A stretch of DNA of 6,890 nt, from NCBI GenBank assembly GCA_021204285.1, contig JAJPZP010000223.1, positions 1 through 6,890 of the forward strand, read 5' to 3'. Origin of the DNA: Lachnospiraceae bacterium (lineage in GTDB: Bacteria; Bacillota; Clostridia; Lachnospirales; Lachnospiraceae). The notes beneath the pieces are model-generated. The model did no database searches, was not told where the DNA came from, and saw only the letters and a list, made by a program, of their open reading frames with translations. Every line of letters starts with the position of its first letter. The first letter of the stretch is position 1. The translations under genes and the position numbers were made by a program. Positions 1 through 5,520 of this stretch are shown one piece after another.

Positions 1-1
1 G

Positions 2-340
2 GAAGGGCATACCCACAGTGAGGACTGTTATGAGACGGTGACCACCCTGGTCTGCGGTCTGGAGGAAAGTGAAGGCGAGCCGGAGACACCGGAGGGACAT
101 ACTCACGATGAGAGCTGCTATGACGAGGAAGGAAACCTGATCTGCGGACAGGAAGAAAGCGAAGGCGAGTCGGAGGCATCGGAAGGACATACGCATATGG
201 AAGACTGCTATGAGACGGAGCAGGTGCTGACCTGTGATCTGGAAGAAACCGAAGGGCATACCCACACCGATGCCTGTTATGAGGAGCAGCTGGTCTGCGA
301 ACTGGAGGAACACACTCACACCGTAGCATGTCTGTCGGAT
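2..340 (+). repeat. Tandem HTHxxxCY repeats (potential metal-binding modules)
   Basis: Five copies begin at about 2, 92, 182, 251 and 308. The first four follow H-x-H-x3-C-Y and then a second Cys after 6-8 residues in total; the fifth keeps HTH and one Cys but lacks the second. Copies 2 and 3 sit in a 90-nt unit and share an EESEGE-type acidic spacer, so they look like a recent duplication. Two His and two Cys per unit would suit metal binding or, alternatively, disulfides. That function is inference. The array continues past the left edge. Confidence 0.88.
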
Positions 341-3300
341 GAGACCGCTGACGTGGAGACGGAGGAGGACTGGGAAGCAACCCTGCCGGAAGACCTGGAG
401 GGGACGGCGGCGGAAGCGGTTGTTGCGATCGCCGAGAGCCAGCTTGGATATACGGAAAGCACGAAAAACTTTGTCCTTGCGGACGATGAGGAAACAAGGC
501 AGGGCTATACCCGCTACGGGGCCTGGTATGGAGATGGATTTGAGTATGTAGATTGGGACGCCATGTTCGCAGCGTTCTGCATCCATTATGCCGGAATCTC
601 TGAAGAGGATTTCCCGGTCAATTCCGGCGCCTATGCCTGGGCGGCGGACCTGTTGAGAGCAGGGCTTTATGCGGATGCGGCGGACTATACGCCGGAAGCC
701 GGAGACCTGGTCTTCTTTGATACGAATGCCGATGGGAAAGCGGATAAGGTCGGAATTGTAGAAGCGGGGGAGACAGAGGATGGCACTGAGGAGGATAATC
801 CTGCGGTAGAGAGGGAAGAGGCAGAGGAAAGCGCGGTTGAAGAGGAAGGCGTGGTTGAAGAAGAAGGCGCTGCGGCAGATGTGATTTCCCTTACGGTGAT
901 CGTGGGTGATTACTCTGCGGACGATAACCTTGGAACAATAAACAAAAATGAAAAAGACACAGATGCTGCAGTAGAAAGCGGTGCAGATGCTGTCCACAGT
1001 CTTGAAGTCGATCTGGGAGTCGGAACTATCCTGGGGTATGGTGTGCTGCCTGATATTGAGGCGTTAGATTTAACAGGAAGAGAAAGTGCAGACGGCGAAT
1101 CAGCCGCCGAACTGGAAGAGCAGACGATTACAGTCACCGTGGATGACCTGATTGTGACGCTGAGCGGCCTGCTGCCTGTGAAAGCCACAGTGTCTGCAGA
1201 ACCTGTCGACCTGGATCTGGAGGATCAGGAAATCCAGTTTGCCCTGGAAATATCTATCTATGACGCGGACGGCAATGAATTTGAGCCGGAGGACAACACG
1301 ATCGCTGTGACTGTGGAATCGGAGAACATTACCGAGGACTGTGCCATTTATTATGTGCCGGATGAAGGTGATATGGAGGAGATTGCATCCGATTCGGAAG
1401 ATGGGATGGCATCCTTTGATGCGGAGTATTTTTCTGTTTACGTCGGCATTTCAACAGAGCCAGCGTCGGAAACCACGTATGAAATCTACATGGCTGCGAT
1501 TGCTGAACAGGAAGAGGCGGCCTATACCCTTGAAGCCGGTAACGATGCTGATGTGGTAGAAATTGCAGCGGCTCTGGAGGAATTGCTGGATGCTGCAAAA
1601 GCAGATCTGGCGGATGGAAATCTGACACAGGATGAGTACGATGAGATTGAGTCCGGTATCGATAAGCCGCTGACCTGGCTGGATGATAACTTTGACCTTT
1701 CCTGGACACCTGATGCAGAGAAAGACGATGCAGCGGAGGAAGAGACAGAAGAGGAAGAAGAAGCCCTGACGGTTGAATTTACCGCCGAGGCAGATGGCAT
1801 CACGGTAGAAGCGTGGGCAGCAGAAGGAACTTTCCCGGAAGGCACGACCATGTCAGTTACCCTGCTGTCGGCGGATAACGAGGAAACGGCGCAACAGTAC
1901 GAGGAAGCGATTGCCGCCATTGAAGAGAGCGAAGCAGAGTATGAGTATGACGGAATCGTACTATTTGACATCAGTTTCTTTGATGAGGATGGGAATGAGG
2001 TCGAGCCGGAGGAAGGAACGGTATCTGTAAAAGTTACCATGGACGCGTCGCTGGTAAATGATGATGTGGATGAGACATCTTCATTGGAATTATACCACTT
2101 AAAAGGATCAGATGATGAGGCTGAAGTGGTAACTGTAGCAGACACAGAGGGTTTGGCAGGAGGAACTGTGGATGTCGATGAGGACGGCACTGTGTTGGCA
2201 GAATTTTCCGTGGAGAGCTTTTCACACTTTGTTCTCGTGTCTAGTACTTATGGTTCTGGTTCTTATAGTAGGTGGGTATATTTGTATGATGAAAATGATG
2301 AAAATCAAATTTTAGGGAATTGGAGTATAGTTCTGGGGGACGGTGTAACGGTATCAACTGAGTGGGAATCAATAGAGCAAGTGGCAATAAATTATATTAT
2401 TATGGCTGCGCAGCATGGGTATATCTATGAAGGCGCGTGTGTTGGTGGAAACGGTGCAGATGGAGGGAGAACGGTTAACTATATAAGGACTACTGGTTCT
2501 GGATGGTATTATAGTTCAGCATCATCAATATCGGATGCTTCTACTGACGAAACAAGTTTTGAATCTTCCATACATCTTTTGTTTTCTGAATATACCGCAG
2601 GAGAAAGTACAACAGAGGAAATTACCCCCAGTTATAGCAAGTATGTGTCAGACAACAATGACGGAACTTACGATCTGACATTGACTGTATCGGGAGATTC
2701 CACGTCGACTGTTTCCGGTAAAGTGGATATCGTTTATATACTGGATGTCTCAGGATCCATGGGGCAGGAGCTGGAAGGGACTGACTGGGGTATTGATGAT
2801 AGATACGAAAGATGGGAAGCGGCAGCTTCTGCTGTAATAACACTAACAAAAGCTATCTCTTCTGATGAGAGCATAGATGCCCGGTTTTCGTCAGTTATAT
2901 TTGCTTCTAATGGAGATGGAAATAAGGAAACTGATAAATATTACGCCGACATCTATAATGAGTTATATGACGCTAATAGTGACGGAACGTATAATGATGC
3001 GGTAGTCCTGCAATCATGGACAAATTCTGCCACATCACTCATTGGAAGCCTGCCGACAAAGATAGATGTACATATATATGGTCAGGAAGATACTTATTGC
3101 AATGGTTTGGGAAGCGGTACAAATTATAAGGCTGGCCTTATATCATCTAAGACGCTGCTCGAGTCTACCAGAGATGATGCTACAACTATAGTGATATTTG
3201 TATCTGACGGGGATGCATCTAACTACTATGATGATGATGGATGGACGCTTGGAAATGGAACTGGTACTCTTGGAAGTGAAAATGCAAAGGTCAGTTTCAA

Positions 3301-4621
3301 TGCTGCCATTCCACAACTTCAATCAATGTATGAGGATGGTAACATCGATTATTTCATGACGGTTGGTGTAGGACCGACTAATTCTTATACGAATTTGGTG
3401 AATCTTGCATATTTGTTAGAATACGGTACTAATTATGATAGTTCTGAGTTGGAAGACCGTGCTGAATATATAAAAACCCAATATAAAGTTACCGCATCTT
3501 TTTACGAGGGTTCCGATGAGACGAGCTTGAACAGTGCCTTTGATAACATACTGGAGACGATTAAGAGCATCACAGGCATAACGGGTGTAACCATTTCAGA
3601 TACTTTGAGTGAAAATGTGTCAGCTGTTAAATACAGCTATGGCGTAAATAAATACGTAAACTTGACAATCAATGTGACGGATGTGAACGGATATGGGTAT
3701 GCTGCTTCCGGTACTTTTAATTCTTGTAGCCTTGAATTGTCAGATGGGACGGTAATAACTGCCTCGTATGACACAAGCACGAAAACAATAAAACTTAATT
3801 TTCCGAAGGACTACCAACTGATAAAAGGTTATACGTATTCTGTTACTCTGACTATTGAGCCGACAGAGAAAGCATATGATAACTATTATGATTCGAGCGG
3901 ATATCCGAATACGGGAGATCTAAATACAGATGCTCCGGGAGTCGACTCAGATAATTATATATCTTCCGGGAAAGGTGGCGTATATACAAATGCAGATGGC
4001 GCGGCAACATTGACTTATACCTATTATGGATCGAGTAGAACAAAAGATTATGCAAAACCGGTTATTCCCCTGCATTTTACAAATCTTACCATTCAAAAAT
4101 ACGGGGAAGACGGAACTCCGCTTTCAGGGGCGAAATTTATATTGTCCCGGGAAAATAGTTCGGGGGAGACCGTATACTATCATTACGATGATAGTGCAGG
4201 TTTAACCTCATGGGTGTCAGATAAGGTCGATGCAACTGAGCTGACGTCTTCTGATTCGGACGGGACACTTACTTTTTATAACCTGTTCTCGTTAAGATTA
4301 GGCAGCGAGGCCTATTCCCTGGAGGAGACTGAGACGCCGAAGGGTTATGAGGGGCTGGAAAGCGCTGTGGGATTCAGTCTGAATATTCCCACTTGGCTGA
4401 ATTATACCCTTACATTGAGTGGCACATACGATAAAGTAGCAATAAACAATACCGACCTGCAGCTTTTGATCACAAATGAAAAGATTTACTATGAACTTCC
4501 CTCAAAAGGCGGCATGGGCACCGCGCCCTACACTCTGGCGGGGCTGGTGTTGGCCGGCGGGGCGGCCGGAATGATGTGCCGGAGGAGGAAACATCCAATG
4601 TTATCGAAATCGAAGAAGTGA
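2..4621 (+). CDS. Giant modular surface adhesin (HTH/CY repeats, CHAP-like, VWA, SpaA/Cna-B, sorting signal); 5' partial
   Basis: This is a cell-surface protein, probably an adhesin or pilus-tip-like component exported and attached to peptidoglycan. The frame is open from base 2, so the GTG at 38 is an internal Val codon; the true start and signal peptide lie upstream. Modules in order: four full and one partial HxH...C...C repeats (2-340), CHAP/NlpC-like domain (about 419-775), Glu-rich linker (776-870), two related beta-rich modules (about 1121-1465 and 1757-2245) separated by a helical acidic segment, VWA domain (about 2715-3575), further beta-rich stalk (3576-4070), SpaA/Cna-B domain (about 4076-4485), then a sorting pentapeptide, hydrophobic segment and RRRK (4496-4621). 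The first half is extremely Asp/Glu-rich; the second is Ser/Thr/Tyr/Asn-rich and AT-rich in DNA. Such proteins are common in Lachnospiraceae and are often found on integrative elements (family knowledge). No sortase gene is visible nearby. The surface role is well supported; the ligand is unknown. Confidence 0.93.
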   Translation, partial: EGHTHSEDCYETVTTLVCGLEESEGEPETPEGHTHDESCYDEEGNLICGQEESEGESEASEGHTHMEDCYETEQVLTCDLEETEGHTHTDACYEEQLVCELEEHTHTVACLSDETADVETEEDWEATLPEDLEGTAAEAVVAIAESQLGYTESTKNFVLADDEETRQGYTRYGAWYGDGFEYVDWDAMFAAFCIHYAGISEEDFPVNSGAYAWAADLLRAGLYADAADYTPEAGDLVFFDTNADGKADKVGIVEAGETEDGTEEDNPAVEREEAEESAVEEEGVVEEEGAAADVISLTVIVGDYSADDNLGTINKNEKDTDAAVESGADAVHSLEVDLGVGTILGYGVLPDIEALDLTGRESADGESAAELEEQTITVTVDDLIVTLSGLLPVKATVSAEPVDLDLEDQEIQFALEISIYDADGNEFEPEDNTIAVTVESENITEDCAIYYVPDEGDMEEIASDSEDGMASFDAEYFSVYVGISTEPASETTYEIYMAAIAEQEEAAYTLEAGNDADVVEIAAALEELLDAAKADLADGNLTQDEYDEIESGIDKPLTWLDDNFDLSWTPDAEKDDAAEEETEEEEEALTVEFTAEADGITVEAWAAEGTFPEGTTMSVTLLSADNEETAQQYEEAIAAIEESEAEYEYDGIVLFDISFFDEDGNEVEPEEGTVSVKVTMDASLVNDDVDETSSLELYHLKGSDDEAEVVTVADTEGLAGGTVDVDEDGTVLAEFSVESFSHFVLVSSTYGSGSYSRWVYLYDENDENQILGNWSIVLGDGVTVSTEWESIEQVAINYIIMAAQHGYIYEGACVGGNGADGGRTVNYIRTTGSGWYYSSASSISDASTDETSFESSIHLLFSEYTAGESTTEEITPSYSKYVSDNNDGTYDLTLTVSGDSTSTVSGKVDIVYILDVSGSMGQELEGTDWGIDDRYERWEAAASAVITLTKAISSDESIDARFSSVIFASNGDGNKETDKYYADIYNELYDANSDGTYNDAVVLQSWTNSATSLIGSLPTKIDVHIYGQEDTYCNGLGSGTNYKAGLISSKTLLESTRDDATTIVIFVSDGDASNYYDDDGWTLGNGTGTLGSENAKVSFNAAIPQLQSMYEDGNIDYFMTVGVGPTNSYTNLVNLAYLLEYGTNYDSSELEDRAEYIKTQYKVTASFYEGSDETSLNSAFDNILETIKSITGITGVTISDTLSENVSAVKYSYGVNKYVNLTINVTDVNGYGYAASGTFNSCSLELSDGTVITASYDTSTKTIKLNFPKDYQLIKGYTYSVTLTIEPTEKAYDNYYDSSGYPNTGDLNTDAPGVDSDNYISSGKGGVYTNADGAATLTYTYYGSSRTKDYAKPVIPLHFTNLTIQKYGEDGTPLSGAKFILSRENSSGETVYYHYDDSAGLTSWVSDKVDATELTSSDSDGTLTFYNLFSLRLGSEAYSLEETETPKGYEGLESAVGFSLNIPTWLNYTLTLSGTYDKVAINNTDLQLLITNEKIYYELPSKGGMGTAPYTLAGLVLAGGAAGMMCRRRKHPMLSKSKK
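419..775 (+). other. CHAP/NlpC-like amidase domain, catalytic residues apparently replaced
   Basis: The segment has the hallmarks of the amidase-like domain found next to HTH/CY repeats: an AESQLGYTES helix, YTRYGAWYG, an AMFAAFCIHYAGI helix, then YTPEAGDLVFFDTNADG and VGIV. In active relatives as I recall them, the helix begins with a WCAMF-type motif and the strand reads DHVGIV. Here the equivalent codons are Asp (GAC, 557-559) and Lys (AAG, 746-748). The fold is well supported by its motifs; loss of activity is inferred from recalled family patterns, and some family members may be natural pseudo-enzymes. Confidence 0.7.
1121..2245 (+). repeat. Two related beta-rich modules flanking a helical acidic segment
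   Basis: Module A (about 1121-1465) and module B (about 1757-2245) share a pattern: an LTVE/ITVT strand, an FxISxxDxDGNEFEPE or ISFFDEDGNEVEPE strand-turn, a short VTV/VKVT strand, a compact acidic strand region (AIYYVPDEGD or LELYHLKGSD), and a final ESFSHFVLV or EYFSVYVGI strand. They are divergent copies of one stalk-type module. Between them lies a Glu/Ala-rich, probably helical stretch (about 1466-1756). I do not recognise a named family with certainty. Confidence 0.65.
2715..3575 (+). other. VWA domain with intact MIDAS
   Basis: The VDIVYILDVSGSMG strand carries the DxSxS metal-ion-dependent adhesion site (Asp codon 2744, Ser codons 2750 and 2756). The MIDAS Thr is in GSGTNYKAGL (codon 3119) and the second Asp is in VIFVSDGDAS (codon 3206). 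About 125 residues separate DxSxS from the Thr, more than in a minimal VWA fold, so inserted arms like those of pilus-tip adhesins are likely. The metal-binding residues look functional, pointing to ligand or matrix binding. Confidence 0.88.
4076..4485 (+). other. SpaA/Cna-B isopeptide-type domain
   Basis: The domain starts with LTIQKYGEDGTPLSGAKF, whose Lys (codon 4097) fits the isopeptide donor. It continues to YSLEETETPKGY, the classic E-box with the catalytic Glu at codon 4325, and ends in LLITNEK with a candidate acceptor Asn at codon 4475. All three residues are present, so an internal Lys-Asn cross-link is expected. It forms the last rigid module before the wall-anchoring tail. Confidence 0.85.
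4496..4621 (+). other. C-terminal cell-wall sorting signal with variant pentapeptide LPSKG
   Basis: LPSKGG is followed by a hydrophobic segment (APYTLAGLVLAGGAAGMMC) and a positive RRRKH tail, the standard tripartite sortase-substrate layout. The fourth motif position is Lys (AAA, 4505-4507) where Thr is normally required for sortase cleavage between Thr and Gly. ACA to AAA would be a single base change. The protein may be a substrate of an unusual sortase, or may simply be held by its hydrophobic tail. Confidence 0.75.
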
Positions 4622-4683
4622 AGCTGAAATGTAAATGAGCAACAACGGTGCTGGCAGGTACGTGATCGCCCACTGGCCGAACG

Positions 4684-4708
4684 ACCCTGGCTGCAAGACA
4701 GCCAGGGT
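4684..4708. other. Perfect 10-bp hairpin downstream of the surface-protein gene
   Basis: ACCCTGGCTG (4684-4693) pairs exactly with CAGCCAGGGT (4699-4708) around a five-base CAAGA loop. Neither strand has a T-run after the stem, so it is not a standard intrinsic terminator. It could still act as an mRNA-stabilising or pausing structure for the upstream transcript. Confidence 0.6.
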
Positions 4709-4733
4709 ATGATATTCAGGTCACGGTACAGAC

Positions 4734-4762
4734 GCATAAAATTCTTCCATTTACAGATAATA
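4734..4762 (+). promoter_or_regulatory. Candidate sigma-G-type promoter of the spoVT-like gene
   Basis: GCATA (4734-4738) fits the GHATR -35 element, and GATAATA (4756-4762) matches six of seven positions of the CATWHTA -10 element, with a 17-bp spacer. spoVT of Bacillus subtilis is transcribed by sigma-G, which makes the match plausible. The -10 also resembles a sigma-A TATAAT box, but no good TTGACA element sits at the right distance. Confidence 0.4.
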
Positions 4763-4803
4763 TTCCATGAGACGGATATTACTGTGAACGGAGGATTTTT
4801 TGT

Positions 4804-5283
4804 ATGAAAGCAATGGGAATTGTACGTCGGATTGACGACCTGGGCCGCGTCGTCGTGCCGAAGGAGATCCGGCGCACCTTGAGAATAAGGGAGGGCGACC
4901 CTCTGGAAATCTTTACCGACCGCGAGGGCGAGATCATCCTGAAAAAATATTCCCCGATCGGGGAGCTGGGTGTCTTCGCGCAGCAGTATGCGGAGTGCCT
5001 GGCGCAGATCACGGGACACATGGTCTGCGTGACCGACCGCGACGGCGTCGTCGCGGCAGCGGGCGGCGCGAAGAAGGAGTATCAGGGGAAGCGGATCAGC
5101 TCCGAACTGGAGAAGTTGATTCAGGAGCGGGAGAGCCGGCAGGCCGCCGCCGGAGATAAAAAATTCATTCCATTTGTGAAGGAGGCGACGGAGGGCGTCT
5201 ATGTCGAGACGATTTGTCCGATCATCAGCGAGGGGGGACGCGATCGGCGCGGTGGTTCTTGCGGGGCGGGACGAGCGAAGTAA
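4804..5283 (+). CDS. spoVT: Stage V sporulation protein T-like AbrB-family regulator, C-terminus altered by frameshift
   Basis: A transcription factor of the forespore late-sporulation programme, acting as a DNA-binding oligomer. Residues 1-52 (starting MKAMGIVRRIDDLGRVVVPK, ending at LKKYSP) are the swapped-hairpin AbrB/SpoVT domain and match the family almost word for word. Residues from about 56 form a GAF-like sensor domain. The ATG at 4804 has a strong GGAGGA (4790-4795) eight bases upstream. The frame as read yields 159 residues and ends in an Arg/Gly-rich tail unlike the family; the usual protein is about 178-182 residues. The cause is six G's at 5232-5237 where five would keep the frame, after residue 144. 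DNA binding may survive, but the sensor core loses its last strand and helix. The gene is much more GC-rich than the next gene. It could be a sequencing homopolymer error, a true mutation, or a second, decaying spoVT copy. Confidence 0.85.
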   Translation: MKAMGIVRRIDDLGRVVVPKEIRRTLRIREGDPLEIFTDREGEIILKKYSPIGELGVFAQQYAECLAQITGHMVCVTDRDGVVAAAGGAKKEYQGKRISSELEKLIQERESRQAAAGDKKFIPFVKEATEGVYVETICPIISEGGRDRRGGSCGAGRAK

Positions 5284-5353
5284 GATGAGCGAGACGGAGC
5301 AGAAGCTCGCGGCCACGGCGGCGGTGTTTCTGGGAAAGCAGATGGAGCAGTAG
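5237..5353 (+). pseudogene. spoVT: Out-of-frame C-terminal remainder of the spoVT-like gene
   Basis: Reading one base forward from the G-run gives DAIGAVVLAGRDERSKMSET and onward to AATAAVFLGKQMEQ and TAG at 5351-5353. This is the expected SpoVT GAF-domain C-terminus, including the terminal QMEQ seen in family members. Removing one G from 5232-5237 would join both parts into a 182-residue protein, close to the normal family length. Confidence 0.85.
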
Positions 5354-5356
5354 AAG

Positions 5357-5390
5357 CGGGACAGGTGAGGAGCCTGTCCTGTTTCTTTTT
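5357..5390 (+). terminator. Intrinsic terminator after the spoVT-like gene
   Basis: A stem of CGGGACAGG (5357-5365) with CCTGTCCTG (5373-5381), including one G-U pair, closes a seven-base loop and is followed at once by TTTCTTTTT (5382-5390). It starts four bases after the restored spoVT stop codon at 5353, which supports that stop as the ancestral gene end. Confidence 0.9.
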
Positions 5391-5425
5391 GCAGTAAAAT
5401 CAGAGCAGCTTTTAGGGAAATCAAA

Positions 5426-5454
5426 TTGTAAATTACTTCTCAGCATGGTAAAAT
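5426..5454 (+). promoter_or_regulatory. Sigma-A-type promoter of the AlbA_2/HATPase gene
   Basis: TTGTAA (5426-5431), a 17-bp spacer, and TAAAAT (5449-5454) give a good vegetative promoter. Transcription would start near 5461, leaving a leader of about 60 nt before the GTG at 5521. It lies just after the spoVT terminator, so the downstream gene is likely transcribed on its own. Confidence 0.6.
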
Positions 5455-5520
5455 TATTTGTAACAGGAGCCTTAGACATGCCGATTCTGACGAAGATCTG
5501 ATATATAGAGGGGGATTCGC

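Noticed and set aside
38..40. GTG at 38 as the start of the surface-protein gene
   Set aside because: The frame is open back to base 2, encodes another HTH...CY repeat upstream, and there is no ribosome site before it.
910..1188. 92-codon minus-strand frame
   Set aside because: It is antisense to the acidic surface-protein region, has no ribosome site worth noting and no recognisable motif.
1522..2190. 222-codon minus-strand Ser-rich frame
   Set aside because: It mirrors the Glu/Asp/Ala-rich plus-strand code; low-complexity Ser runs are the expected antisense artefact.
4757..4782. Imperfect dyad ATAATATTCC / GGATATTA as a spoVT operator
   Set aside because: The arms mismatch by a base and overlap the candidate -10 region; not enough to claim an operator.
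4528..5424. 298-codon minus-strand frame
   Set aside because: It runs antisense through the surface-protein tail, the hairpin and the spoVT gene, its product has no recognisable motifs, and it is explained by the GC-rich spoVT codon pattern.
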